From positions 200,242 to 264,241 of the forward strand of contig CAWBNO010000034.1 of assembly GCA_963790095.1 (NCBI GenBank): DNA of 64,000 nt. Reading direction: 5' to 3'. The DNA comes from JAAXQD01 sp963790095. Its GTDB lineage: Bacteria; Desulfobacterota; Desulfobacteria; Desulfobacterales; UBA11574. Shown here in pieces: positions 1 to 9,245 of the stretch. A model generated the notes under the pieces. That model saw only the letters and a list, made by a program, of their open reading frames with translations, made no database searches and was not told the origin of the DNA. Both the position numbers and the translations under genes were made by a program. The stretch's first letter is position 1; each line of letters starts with the position of its first letter.

Positions 1-338
1 ATGTATCGCCCATTCTTTTCAACGATAATGTGACGTATAAATAACCCAAGAAACATTTCTTTGATTTTTAGAAGCGGCGCGTTGTGCCGGGTCGTATACA
101 GATGGGTGGTCATATGGTCGCCAACCAGTTCCCGGTCCGGGTTAAATCCCGGAAGATTAATATTGTGCAGCAAGTCGCGTTCTGTCCATATCCCGAGAAT
201 TTTCCTTTCTTTTTTAACAAGTATGGCACCGATGTTATTGTCCGTCATCGTATGGATCGCCTCCCGGATGGTACGATCCGGAGAAATACAGACCATCTCT
301 CGATTTTTATTTTTTAAAATGTCTTCCGCAGTTTTCAT
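1..338 (-). CDS. CBS-domain protein, 3' end outside the window
   Basis: The reading frame starts with ATG at 338 and stays open to the left edge, so only about 112 N-terminal residues are visible. The start follows a perfect Shine-Dalgarno (GAGGAGGT, 343-350). The protein reads MKTAEDILKNKNREM, then DRTIREAIHTMTDNNIGAI and GIWTERDLL, the usual layout of a CBS repeat (DxTvxeAi..M...igaLvV...g.l.GI.TerD), followed by the start of a second CBS unit (VGDHMTTHLYTT). CBS pairs bind adenosyl nucleotides and act as regulatory modules. Because the 3' part is missing, it could be a stand-alone CBS-pair protein or the N terminus of something larger. Confidence 0.85.
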   Translation of the reverse strand, partial: MKTAEDILKNKNREMVCISPDRTIREAIHTMTDNNIGAILVKKERKILGIWTERDLLHNINLPGFNPDRELVGDHMTTHLYTTRHNAPLLKIKEMFLGLFIRHIIVEKNGRY

Positions 339-588
339 TTGTACCTCCTCTCATGGAGAAGCATCAGATTTTTTTGGATCGAGTTCGGTTAAAGACGCCT
401 CAAAACAATGTTTCGGAATTCCATGCGACGAATAATTGATGAAGGCCTGGGCAATTCGAACTTATCTTATCTGTTTATAATAAGCACCATCGGCCTTATG
501 GCAATATGAACAGCATTTAGCGACATGGGTTTGCCAGGGCGAAGACACATTTGCCAATGGGGATAACGATCCCTCAATTAAGATTTTG
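339..588. other. Intergenic region upstream of the CBS gene
   Basis: No convincing complete gene. On the minus strand a short stop-limited frame near 455-555 reads ...HVAKCCSYCHKADGAYY, which looks like a zinc-ribbon or cytochrome remnant but has no start codon, so I do not call it as a gene. The DNA close to 338 should hold the CBS promoter. Confidence 0.4.
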
Positions 589-800
589 TAACTGTTCAGG
601 GGGTGCGCTCCCCCGCTTCACTCCGGTGTCTACGTGTCTGGTCATTTCAATGACTTAGCAGCGGGGGCATTCCTGCCCCCTCCCCGTTCTCCCGCAAAAA
701 GCATGCGGGAGCCGCGGTCTCCCCCACTGCTAAGTCATTGAAATAACGAAGCCACTCCGCCAATATCGTTACTCGGGGAAGCACACCCCCTGAACAGTTA
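589..800. repeat. Nested inverted-repeat element
   Basis: The outer arms TAACTGTTCAGGGGGTG (589-605) and its complement (784-800) match almost perfectly. A second pair, ATTTCAATGACTTAGCAG (643-660) and its complement (728-745), lies inside. Between them is a GC-rich stretch with a CCCGCAAAAAGCATGCGGG hairpin (690-709). The structure fits a palindromic MITE or insertion-sequence remnant of about 210 bp. It overlaps the 3' end of the SidJ-related gene and supplies its last codons and stop. Confidence 0.7.
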
Positions 801-2374
801 CGAGATTTTGATCGAAAATATATCGGTCAGATATACAGTAGGAGGTTGCGGTTCCGGTGAAATGTATAAGTTCGGGCAAAGAAATCCTCTGGTTAAAACC
901 GCCCAGATGCGGGCCGGTCATCAGGGTTATGTCCTCTATACCTTTGGGCATATCACCGATGCGGTCCCCGGAAATTCCGCGCTTCAATAAAAAATCACTG
1001 AATTCGTCGTCGCTCATGTCCTGCTGATCCATAGCTCTGAAAATCTCCTCCATGTATTGATCGACGCCGAATTCATCGATGGCGCGTAAAACGAACGTAT
1101 CGAAATCGATGGGTAGACGATCTTCGGTTTTTCTCTGGGTGAACCCTTCATAATAGGCGTTAAACGTCGCCTCTATCAGTTCCCGCATTGAATTCGGACA
1201 GAAAAGGTTCCGTGTATCTACAGGCGCCCCTTTTTGGTCAAAACCTGCCTGTTCAGGATGGTGATTGCGAAAATAACTGGCACATATAAGGACCAGGCTT
1301 ATGAAATGATTTCCAATGAGCCGGTAATACCGGGAAGAAGATCCGGACACCGTCTCGAGGTGCTCGAAATCTCTGATACCCGATTTTCCCAGGTTTGGAT
1401 AACGGCATGACAGTAACCATCTATCCAGCCTCCCCCCTGGGCCATTCATAATATCCGCCGTCGTTCCGCCGGTGCCGTTGTATCCGATTGTGAAAAAGAG
1501 GGACCGGCGCTGTGTGAACGATGCCCATGGCGGCAAGCCTTCCCAGAAGCCAGGCGTTCCGCCCCATAACCTCCATAAAATTTTTCCAATCAAGGCGCGG
1601 TTCATCGGGCAGCGGATTCGGATAAACAAAATAATCGGAATGGACTTTAAATCCGATGGCGGTGTCCATACGTTCCGGCATTTTATTTTTCAGCCGGTCC
1701 GGAACATCCGTAAGTCTGAACAGATACGTTTTTCCGAACCTGAACGGTGTCGGCATTTCGAATCTCATGGAAAATTCGGACTTAACCGTCTGCAAATATG
1801 CCATCCATGATGCCTCACGATTCAAGGCAGCGTTCTCGGAATCGGATCGTGAGCATTTTATGACCAACAAAAGATCGTTGGTGAGAGAGAACACAAGACT
1901 CCGGCCGATACCTTTCATGTGGCAGCGTGGGTTCAAACCGCTTTTTTTGCAAAAATCATCCCAGCAGATCGCCGAAACTTTTCGAAGGGTCTCCTCGTTC
2001 AAAGACGGCCCGGTTATCTTCAGGGGAAGCGAGCCCAAAGCCTCGGCCGCCGCCCGGTGTGAAGGGCCCACACAATCCGCGACAATATGTTTGAGATGTT
2101 CGATGGATTTTGCCACCAGGTGCCGATCTTCACAGACGGAGGCAAGAAAAAGGAGGGTTTTTGCCGCTTTTCTGTATAAAAAATAGGACTGTCTCTGGGA
2201 TTCGTGGACCCTGTTCCGAATTACATTGTGCAACGCATCCACCGTTCTCGATGATGCCAAAGAAGCGTTTTCACTGAGATCGTATTCAAGCCTGGAAACC
2301 GCCATATATGTGGCTGAAAAGTCCTGGCACGAGTTCAATAAATAATTTTCATACCCCACAAGATCTTGGTGCAT
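769..2374 (-). pseudogene. SidJ-related pseudokinase, frameshifted
   Basis: Two overlapping frames together give one protein of about 530 residues. The first half starts at 2374 (SD AAGGAGCGG) and carries a kinase-like N lobe: GRSLVFS loop, LLVIKCSR lysine strand and NREASWMAYL helix. It ends in PLFHNRIQRHRR ... YYEWPRG. The sequence then continues in another frame as GGRLDRWLLSCRYPNL ... GPHLGGFNQRISLPEL. The switch falls in a run of six G (C on the plus strand, 1432-1437). The two halves are collinear with what I remember of SidJ-related pseudokinases from Desulfobacterales; Legionella SidJ is a calmodulin-activated polyglutamylase. The last ~11 residues (VTVQGVCFPE) are encoded by the inverted-repeat element. 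It may be a true mutation, a sequencing error or a slippage site; the family call is from memory. Confidence 0.72.
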
Positions 2375-2469
2375 TGTCCCGCTCCTTATTCAGCCCGGTT
2401 TCACCTCCATATGGAGGCATCATTGCCCATATCAATTTTTACCGCCCAGTTCAATAGACCGTCTTCAAT

Positions 2470-2576
2470 AATCCAGGGTGAACGCATTTGAATCCCATTA
2501 GAGAGAGAACGCTTCACGACGGCGTATATCTCTGAGACCTTTGCAAAACGCCCCTTTTTGCCCAACTTGTGCTTAA
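2470..2576. repeat. Dispersed repeat A, copy 1
   Basis: This segment shares ATCCAGG, then ACGCATTTGAATCCCA-TAGA-AGAGA-CGCT-CACGACGGCG-ATATCTCT, and finally AACTTGTGCTT-AG, with 9349-9445. It directly abuts the pyruvate kinase stop codon. In the minus-strand reading both copies translate to AVV-RSLS-GIQMR, so the source could be a degraded coding sequence. Confidence 0.7.
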
Positions 2577-4003
2577 GGCTTCCTGAGGTCGATAATTTCA
2601 ATCCGGTTGTTTCCCTGGGGGAATTTGGGCGAAGGCCCTGTGGACAACACCACGAAATTTCCCTCCACCCCGTGTGAGGTTAGCCAGCTTCTGGCAAACT
2701 CGTTCCAGGACTCCGGTGGGTCGGGCTCATGTACCGGGTAAATACCATAAGAGAATGAAAGGTGTTGGCAGACGGCCTCATCAGCGGTCACCGCCGCAAT
2801 CCAAACCGGCAGTCTGAACCGGGTGATACTCCTCGCGGTTCCACCGCTCAGGCTGGGGACAAGAACCAGGGCTGGAGAAACATGCTCGACAATGTTCTCG
2901 ACGCTCATGGTGAGAAGATTCCTCACGCTGACATCGCCCTTTCGGTTATATTCTCTTAGAATTTCCCTGACCTTATAACTGGGCCGACTGGGCTCGGTTG
3001 CAGCTGCGATCTTGACGAGCATTTCCACAGATTCCACCGGATACTTTCCCACAGCGGATTCTCCGGACAGCATAACGCAGTCTGTGCCATCGAGGATGGC
3101 GTTGGCCACATCCGTAGACTCCGCCCGGGTGGGTCGCCGGTTATGGGTCATGGACTCCAACATCTGGGTGGCAGTAATCACCGGTTTACCCTCGATGTTC
3201 GCCATGTGTATCAGTTTTTTTTGATCCATGGCGATCCGTTCGATGGGTATTTCAACGCCCAGATCACCCCGGGCGACCATGATACCGTCGGCAGCTTGGA
3301 GAATTCCATCCAGTCGAGCTTTGGGTATCGAACGTTCGATCTTGGCGATAACGAAGGGATGGTAGCTCATACCTGCCCCGGCGTTGCGGACGGCGTCAAT
3401 ATCTGCTGCCGACTCGACAAAGGATTGGCTCACCACATCGATACCCTGTTCCCCGGCGAATTTGAGACATTCGTAGTCCCGATCCGTAAAGGCGCTGACG
3501 CCGAGGTCGATGTCCGGCATGTTAAGCCCTTTGTGCGACAATAGTTCGCCGCCGACCACGATCCGACAATGAACGTCCTTTGCTTCGGTTGAAATCACCT
3601 GTATTTGAATGTAACCATCATTCAGGTACAAAATATCGCCGGGTTTCACGACCTGGGGCAAACCGGAAAAGGATACGGAAACCCTTTGAGAGTCTCCGGT
3701 TATCTGTTCCGTAGTAAGGGTAAGCGTGTCCCCAGACTTCAAATCAATCGGCTCATGAGCGAGCTGGCCGATACGCATCTTGGGTCCAGGAAGATCGCCC
3801 ATGACGGCGATCCGTTTCCCGACGTTGCGCGATGCGGCACGGATATTTTCGATCACTTTCTTGTGGCCTACAAAATCGCCGTGTGAGAAGTTGAGGCGTG
3901 CCACGTTCATTCCGGCCCAAATCATTTGTTCGATGACCTCCACCGACTGGGAAGCCGGTCCTAAAGTGCAGATGATCTTGGTTTTGTTGGGCGGAATCTT
4001 CAT
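2573..4003 (-). CDS. pyk: Pyruvate kinase
   Basis: This 476-residue protein converts phosphoenolpyruvate and ADP to pyruvate and ATP in the last step of glycolysis; it is cytosolic and normally tetrameric. Family landmarks appear in order: MNVARLNFSHGD (32-43), GDLPGPKMRIGQ (69-80), the substrate loop MVARGDLGVEIP (242-253) and ATQMLESMTHNRRPTRAES (278-296), with the regulatory C domain after about residue 345. The length matches the family. The start has GGAGG nine bases upstream. It is a single gene between the SidJ-related gene and tesB, with no obvious operon partner. Confidence 0.97.
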   Translation of the reverse strand: MKIPPNKTKIICTLGPASQSVEVIEQMIWAGMNVARLNFSHGDFVGHKKVIENIRAASRNVGKRIAVMGDLPGPKMRIGQLAHEPIDLKSGDTLTLTTEQITGDSQRVSVSFSGLPQVVKPGDILYLNDGYIQIQVISTEAKDVHCRIVVGGELLSHKGLNMPDIDLGVSAFTDRDYECLKFAGEQGIDVVSQSFVESAADIDAVRNAGAGMSYHPFVIAKIERSIPKARLDGILQAADGIMVARGDLGVEIPIERIAMDQKKLIHMANIEGKPVITATQMLESMTHNRRPTRAESTDVANAILDGTDCVMLSGESAVGKYPVESVEMLVKIAAATEPSRPSYKVREILREYNRKGDVSVRNLLTMSVENIVEHVSPALVLVPSLSGGTARSITRFRLPVWIAAVTADEAVCQHLSFSYGIYPVHEPDPPESWNEFARSWLTSHGVEGNFVVLSTGPSPKFPQGNNRIEIIDLRKP

Positions 4004-4186
4004 AGACCCTTTCCTCCAATTTTAAAGTAAACACTTATTCTTCAAACCGCTCAACGGGCAGGTAAATCGTGACATCTCTCTGAACCAATGGGAAGGGTTA
4101 TTTTACAATGAGATGGAACGGACGCTGGGACAAGGAATATTCTTCATTTTTTAATGGGGAAACCGGCGGAAAAACGGTCCCTTATT

Positions 4187-5071
4187 TTACGATCCCTTAA
4201 CATGGTGACGGATGAGGCCTTCCTGGTTCACCGAGGCAACAAGCTTTCCGCCTTGGGTGAAAACTTGCCCGTGATTCAATCCTTTGGCCCGGCTGGCGCT
4301 GGAACTCTTGATAACGTACAAAAGCCATTGGTCCATTCTAAAATCCCGGTGGAACCACAAGGCGTGATCCAGGCTGGCGACTTGTATATTCGGCGCCCAA
4401 TAACTATGGCCGTGTGGGTAAAGGGAAGTGTCAACCAGTCCGAAATCAGATGCATAGGCCAGCATATACTGGTGCACTTTCGGATCATCGGGCATCCTGT
4501 CAATGGCCTTGAACCATATGTACTTCACCGGGTCCCTTTTTTCCGGAGCAAAGGGGTTGATGGGATTCACCGGTCTCAACTCGATGGGCTTTTTGCACAG
4601 GATTTTATCTCGAATCGAATCCGGTATCTTGTCCGCCAGCTTCAAGGCGAGTTCCAGCTCCGATTCTAAACCCTCAGGCCCGACAACCTCCGGCGCCTTG
4701 TCTTGATGATCGAATCCGGGCTCGTCGATTTGAAACGATGCCGCCATACTGAATATTGCGCGGCCCTTCTGTATGGCCACCACGCGGCGGGTGGTAAAAC
4801 TTTTTCCTTCCCGGATGGCGTCGACTTCATAAACGATGGGCTTGGTCACATCTCCCATTCGGAGAAAATAGGCATGAAGGCTGTGGGCTTTCCGATCCGG
4901 CGGTATGGTTTCATAAGCGGCGGACAGGGCCTGGCCCAGCACCTGACCCCCAAACACGCTGCCAAAACCCAGATCCTGGCTCTGGCCCCGGAAAATGTTC
5001 TCTTCTATTTTTTCCAATATTAGAAGCTGCAACAATTCTTCTAATACGTTGTCCTCGGTACAAACACCCAT
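4187..5071 (-). CDS. tesB: Acyl-CoA thioesterase II
   Basis: This 294-residue TesB-type double-hotdog enzyme hydrolyses acyl-CoA to free fatty acid and CoA in the cytosol. Typical features are GSVFGGQVLGQAL near residue 37, HSLHAYFLRMGD near 83, GKSFTTRRVVAIQ, and the second-hotdog segment ASLDHALWFHRDFR carrying the catalytic aspartate, then SSSASRAKGLNHGQVF with the conserved Ser/Gln. Length matches E. coli TesB. The start is supported by GAGGAG just upstream. Its physiological substrate is unknown. Confidence 0.95.
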   Translation of the reverse strand: MGVCTEDNVLEELLQLLILEKIEENIFRGQSQDLGFGSVFGGQVLGQALSAAYETIPPDRKAHSLHAYFLRMGDVTKPIVYEVDAIREGKSFTTRRVVAIQKGRAIFSMAASFQIDEPGFDHQDKAPEVVGPEGLESELELALKLADKIPDSIRDKILCKKPIELRPVNPINPFAPEKRDPVKYIWFKAIDRMPDDPKVHQYMLAYASDFGLVDTSLYPHGHSYWAPNIQVASLDHALWFHRDFRMDQWLLYVIKSSSASRAKGLNHGQVFTQGGKLVASVNQEGLIRHHVKGS

Positions 5072-5157
5072 GGTTCTCCTCGTTTACAGCCTTTGGTTGT
5101 TCTGGCTCCTGGGTCAAACCTACCCTATTGACATGTGAAGGATGTCCCCGAACGCCG

Positions 5158-5841
5158 TTAAATCGCGGACCAAGGGTTGACCGACAGCCCCTGCAACAGA
5201 TCCAATACCGCTAACGGCTGGTCGATAATCGCGCAGGCGCCGTTTTCCTTGAGCTCTTTTGAGGAGCGAAACCCCCAAAGCACCCCAACGGGAAACATAC
5301 CCGCAGAAACCGCTGTCTTCATATCCGTCCCCGTGTCGCCAAGATAGAGAAAATTAGATGGCGGTATGGACATTTTTTTCGCGATTTCAAGGGCTCCCTG
5401 AGGATTCGGCTTACGGGGAACTGAATCGCGCTGCCCGAAAACAACATCGAAATTCCATTTTGACAGAAAGGCATCGACACAGGTTTGGGTCATGGCATCC
5501 GCTTTGTTCGACAAAATGGCAAGTTTAATGCCTTTGGCCTTCAGTCGATCCAACAAATTGGGGATGCCGAAATAGAGTTTAGTTTTTACGTTAAAATTGC
5601 AACGGTAATTTTCAACATATTCTTTCAGACAGGTATCGATAGTTTCATCCTTGCGATGTTCTTCGGGCAATGCCCTTTCTATAAGGGTTCTCGCGCCATC
5701 TCCCACAAACTTCCGGTAAGTGTAGATGGCATGCGTTGGAAAATTTTTATTGGACAGAACCCTGTTCACAGCATCACCGATATCCTCCAGGGTGTCGATC
5801 AAGGTTCCATCCAGATCGAAAAGTACGGCTTCAAATATCAT
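5158..5841 (-). CDS. HAD-superfamily phosphatase, phosphoglycolate phosphatase-like
   Basis: A 227-residue HAD hydrolase with all four motifs: FDLDGTLIDT (motif I, nucleophile Asp9), LSNKAD (motif II), the lysine in RKPNPQG (motif III) and LGDTGTDMKTA (motif IV). The helical cap between residues 15 and 85 is typical of the Gph/PGP subclass. A phosphoglycolate or similar small phosphate ester is the usual substrate, but specificity cannot be read from sequence. The upstream ribosome site is weak. Confidence 0.9.
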   Translation of the reverse strand: MIFEAVLFDLDGTLIDTLEDIGDAVNRVLSNKNFPTHAIYTYRKFVGDGARTLIERALPEEHRKDETIDTCLKEYVENYRCNFNVKTKLYFGIPNLLDRLKAKGIKLAILSNKADAMTQTCVDAFLSKWNFDVVFGQRDSVPRKPNPQGALEIAKKMSIPPSNFLYLGDTGTDMKTAVSAGMFPVGVLWGFRSSKELKENGACAIIDQPLAVLDLLQGLSVNPWSAI

Positions 5842-5936
5842 ATTCTTTGTTACTTCATTCTTTTTTAAAAAGGTTTATTCTACTGACAATTCCAATACGA
5901 TATAAACCCGATCAAAACCGCTGAATGGCCATGGGT

Positions 5937-6695
5937 TCAACCCTCGCGGTTCATGGCGAACGGCCCCCAGGTTTGACAAACCGGCATGACCTCCAAGCGG
6001 TTAATGTTGATATGGACCGGCAGGCTTGTCACCCAGTAAATCATTTCCGCAATATCCCCGGGAGTTATAGGCTGTGTTCCTTCGTACACTTTGGCGGCTT
6101 TTTCCCCATCTCCCTTGAAACGAACCACCGAAAACTCGGTTTCCGCCATACCGGGTTCGATATTGGTAACCCGGATGGGGGTCCCGAACAGATCGGCCCG
6201 CAAATTGAGGGAAAATTGTTTTACAAAGGCTTTGGTGGCGCCATATACATTTCCTCCCGGATACGGCCAGTTCCCGGCAACAGATCCGATGTTGACAATA
6301 TGTCCTCGGTTTCGTGCCACCATGCCCGGAAGCACCGCCCGGGTGCAGTAGGTTAACCCCTTGATATTGGTGTCCACCATGGTATCCCAGTCCGAAACGT
6401 TTGCTTCATGGGCCGCTTCAAGCCCCAGCGCAAGACCGGCATTGTTCACCAGGACGTCCACATCGGAGAATTTTTCAGGGAGATGGGACAGTTCGTCGAT
6501 TACCGCTTCCCGATTCCGGACATCCAGGGGTACGATGTGAACAGAAGTTTCACCCCCCAGTATTTTCTGCAATGCTTTCAATCGTTCAGTTCTTCTGGCC
6601 ACTAGAACCAGCCGCCAGCCTTCTTTCACAAAGCGTCGGGCAGAGGCTTCGCCAAAACCGGATGTGCCCCCGGTAATAAGTATGATACCGCTCAT
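5937..6695 (-). CDS. Short-chain dehydrogenase, YdfG-like
   Basis: A 252-residue classical SDR. It begins ILITGGTSGFGEASARRF (TGxxxGxG nucleotide-binding motif), has the arginine pair VARRTERL that suggests NADP(H) preference, NNAGLALG, the catalytic serine in IGSVAG and the YGATK active-site motif. YdfG-type enzymes oxidise 3-hydroxy acids such as serine, allothreonine or 3-hydroxypropionate; the LALGLEAAHEA segment resembles that group. AAGGAGAT lies upstream of ATG. The substrate is not determined. Confidence 0.93.
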   Translation of the reverse strand: MSGIILITGGTSGFGEASARRFVKEGWRLVLVARRTERLKALQKILGGETSVHIVPLDVRNREAVIDELSHLPEKFSDVDVLVNNAGLALGLEAAHEANVSDWDTMVDTNIKGLTYCTRAVLPGMVARNRGHIVNIGSVAGNWPYPGGNVYGATKAFVKQFSLNLRADLFGTPIRVTNIEPGMAETEFSVVRFKGDGEKAAKVYEGTQPITPGDIAEMIYWVTSLPVHININRLEVMPVCQTWGPFAMNREG

Positions 6696-6806
6696 ACACC
6701 ATCTCCTTGCAATTTGAACCGGTCAAAAGGCCCGTTCAAAATCTTTATTTCAAACCGTCCTTGAGTATAATCGATCCCACACGGTTTCGCAATACATCAA
6801 AGGCTT

Positions 6807-8363
6807 TTATAATAAATATTTGAGTGCGGTCTTTCGAAAGGACTCGATTTGGGTTTTCTGCCAATTTTTATCTTTTTTTAATTCAGCGGCCATCAATTCC
6901 GCCACCGCCGGGGCCATGTTCATGGCGGCCCGGGCGTCTAAGAATAAGACGCGGCGGCGGCGTGCCAGAAAGTCTTCGACCGTGCGCGCCATCTCGGCTT
7001 TTACCGCCCAGATCACTTCCCCGCGGATGATGGTCCCCCCGGGCAATGGCGCACCCCAGTCGGGCTCATTTTTTACCAGTCTCTGTATTTCCAGCGCGTC
7101 CGTCCCGTAATCCTTTAAATTTTCGAACTGATCGGCATGATGGTGATACCCGTGTATCTGCAGGGTTTCGGTCACCGAGGGCCGATGGTTGAGACGGGCA
7201 AGGACGATTGCCTGGTCCACGGTCTCTTGGGCCATCTTCCGGTACGTGGTCCATTTTCCCCCGGCGATGGTTATCAGTCCGGATCGGGAAATCGACAGGG
7301 TGTGCTCCCTTGAAATAGTGGCGGTTTCAAGATTCTGTTTGGCGCTCACCAGGGGGCGAAGACCGGCAAACATGCTCAGAACATCTCCGGGTTCAGGATC
7401 TTTGGAAAGATATCGTGCGGTATGCTTTAACAGAAATTCTATTTCATGGTCCATGGGCAACGGCGCCATGGACACGTCCTCCACCGGCGTATCGGTGGTG
7501 CCCACAAGGACCCGGTGGTGCCAGGGAATCGCGAAAAGCACCCGGCCGTCGTCGGTGTGGGGAACCATAATGGCAGTTTTTCCCGGCAGAAAAGATCTGT
7601 CCAGGACAATGTGAACCCCCTGGCTGGGCCGCATGAACGGCAGCGTCCCAGGGTCATCCATCCGGCGGATCCGGTCGCTGAATACGCCCGTAGCATTGAT
7701 GACCGCCCGGGATTTCAACTCATACTCCCGGCCGCTTTCCAGATCCCGGGCAATGACGCCCTCCATCAGATCGTTTTTTTTGATCAGCTTTTCCACCGTT
7801 ATGTAATTGACGAGGGCCCCCCCCTGCTCCGCCGCAGTTTGCGCCAGGTTGACAACCAGACGGGAGTCGTCGAACTGCCCGTCGTGATAGATGACCCCGC
7901 CCCGCAACCCGTCGGTTTCCACCGTTGGAATTTTCTCCAGGGTTTCTTCCTTGGACAGAATTTCCGAGGGGCCGAAGCCCTCTTTACCGGCCAGCATGTC
8001 GTAGAGTTTCAAACCGATTCCGTAAAACGGCCCTTCCCACCAGTCATAGGTGGGAACGATGAACGGCAAATCGTGCACCAGATGGGGGGCGTTGCGCCGC
8101 AATATGCCGCGCTCCTTCAATGCCTCTAACACCAAGGCCACATTTCCCTGCTGCAGATACCGAACGCCCCCATGGATCAATTTGGTGCTTCGACTGGAGG
8201 TCCCGGATGAAAAGTCGTTTTGCTCCAAAAGTGCGATCCGGTAGCCCCGGGAGGCGGCTTCCAGGGCAACGCCCACACCGGTGGCGCCCCCGCCGATCAC
8301 AATAAAATCCCATTTCCGACCGGCATCGGCAATTCTTGCGAGCATTTCTTCTCTGTTCATCAT
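6807..8363 (-). CDS. glpD: FAD-dependent glycerol-3-phosphate dehydrogenase
   Basis: A 518-residue GlpD/GlpA-type flavoprotein that oxidises sn-glycerol 3-phosphate to dihydroxyacetone phosphate at the membrane and feeds electrons to quinone. The FAD dinucleotide motif IGGGATGVGVALEAASRG (23-40) is followed by FSSGTSSRSTKLIHGG (51-66), a family signature. The middle region PHTDDGRVLFAIPW and VGTTDTP, the GGKWTTYRKMA motif and the C-terminal helical domain are present. It is the last gene of an operon with the glycerophosphodiesterase at 8511-9245; its ATG follows the stop of the 47-codon gene by one base. Confidence 0.96.
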   Translation of the reverse strand: MMNREEMLARIADAGRKWDFIVIGGGATGVGVALEAASRGYRIALLEQNDFSSGTSSRSTKLIHGGVRYLQQGNVALVLEALKERGILRRNAPHLVHDLPFIVPTYDWWEGPFYGIGLKLYDMLAGKEGFGPSEILSKEETLEKIPTVETDGLRGGVIYHDGQFDDSRLVVNLAQTAAEQGGALVNYITVEKLIKKNDLMEGVIARDLESGREYELKSRAVINATGVFSDRIRRMDDPGTLPFMRPSQGVHIVLDRSFLPGKTAIMVPHTDDGRVLFAIPWHHRVLVGTTDTPVEDVSMAPLPMDHEIEFLLKHTARYLSKDPEPGDVLSMFAGLRPLVSAKQNLETATISREHTLSISRSGLITIAGGKWTTYRKMAQETVDQAIVLARLNHRPSVTETLQIHGYHHHADQFENLKDYGTDALEIQRLVKNEPDWGAPLPGGTIIRGEVIWAVKAEMARTVEDFLARRRRVLFLDARAAMNMAPAVAELMAAELKKDKNWQKTQIESFRKTALKYLL

Positions 8364-8364
8364 T

Positions 8365-8508
8365 TTACCCCATCGTTTTAAAAAAAAGACCCGGCGCCTT
8401 TTTGATTCTTTTAATCCCCTCGAATATCGACGCCTTCCACCAGGCGTTCAGATTTTTTTTCGGCGGCTTGTTCCACAGTCCATGGATGCCGATGATGATC
8501 TTGGCCAT
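8365..8508 (-). pseudogene. Truncated alpha/beta-hydrolase-like gene, 47 aa
   Basis: The frame reads MAKIIIGIHGLWNKPPKK followed by WWKASIFEGIKRIKK. The start IGIHGLxNKPP looks like the N terminus of larger lipase/esterase-like proteins of about 300 residues that I recall from this group, with the usual Gly of GLGNKPP changed to Trp. The remainder is missing: a stop follows after LFFKTMG. The ATG sits two bases after the phosphodiesterase stop codon, and the stop lies one base before the glpD ATG, so the fragment still links the two genes by translational coupling. Confidence 0.65.
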
Positions 8509-8510
8509 AT

Positions 8511-9245
8511 CTACTCAAGCTTAGCGGATCTCAGCCCCACGGGGATCCGGGCAGGCTTCGATCCCAGAAACGACAATACCCGATCCGGATAGTTTGAAAA
8601 AACCCCGTCTACACCCAAAGCGTGCATCCGTGCGATATCTTCAGGATGATTGGCCGTGTAGACAAAAACCTTTAAATTCCGGTCATGGGCATCGTCGATG
8701 AATTCACGATTGACAAATTCGATGCTCTGGTGCACCGAATAGGCCCCCAGATTTTCAGCAAAACGTGCGTAATCCAAAGGAACGCCAGCAATCAGAGCAC
8801 CGATTCGAATTTGGGGGTCAAGCTGTCTGACAGCAGCAATCTCATGATGATTGAACGAAGAAACTAGAATTTTTTTTACGTCCCAGTGGGTTCGAATCCT
8901 CTCCTGAATCACCGTTGCCACCCATGCCGCGGTACCCGGCACCTTCAGCTCGATGTTGATCCCGGCCCGTTCCGCTATGAGATCGAGCACTTCTTCGAGG
9001 GTGGGAATTTTCTCTCCTTGGCCGGCGTCCAGTGCCCGCAGGTATGAAAACGTTTTTTCCCATACGTACCCGCTGCCGTTGGTGGTTCGTTCGAGCCGGT
9101 TGTCGTGGATGACCATCAGATGACCCTCCACGGGATACACGTCCACTTCCACCCAGGGGGCGCCGAGTTCCAGCGCCTTTGCAATGGACTTGAGCGTATT
9201 TTCAGGGGCATGCCCCATGGCACCCCGATGTCCGATACACAACAT
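8511..9245 (-). CDS. Glycerophosphodiester phosphodiesterase
   Basis: The protein opens MLCIGHRGAMGHAPENT, carrying the catalytic HR pair, followed by the metal site EVDVYPVEGHLMVIHDNRLERTTNG and later NIELKVPG. It hydrolyses glycerophosphodiesters to an alcohol and glycerol 3-phosphate, the substrate of the downstream GlpD. The frame is open for 59 further codons upstream, but that part comes from dispersed repeat A. I choose the ATG at 9245 because GCAGGAGG lies five bases before it and the family usually starts at this point. Product length is 244 residues; no signal peptide, so it is probably cytoplasmic. Confidence 0.93.
   Translation of the reverse strand: MLCIGHRGAMGHAPENTLKSIAKALELGAPWVEVDVYPVEGHLMVIHDNRLERTTNGSGYVWEKTFSYLRALDAGQGEKIPTLEEVLDLIAERAGINIELKVPGTAAWVATVIQERIRTHWDVKKILVSSFNHHEIAAVRQLDPQIRIGALIAGVPLDYARFAENLGAYSVHQSIEFVNREFIDDAHDRNLKVFVYTANHPEDIARMHALGVDGVFSNYPDRVLSFLGSKPARIPVGLRSAKLE

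Noticed and set aside
2401..2601. 66-codon frame overlapping the end of pyk
   Set aside because: It is mostly the dispersed repeat A and overlaps a certain gene.
8885..8905. GGGTTCGAATCCTC resembles a tRNA T-arm
   Set aside because: It lies inside the GDPD coding sequence and no acceptor or anticodon stems match around it.
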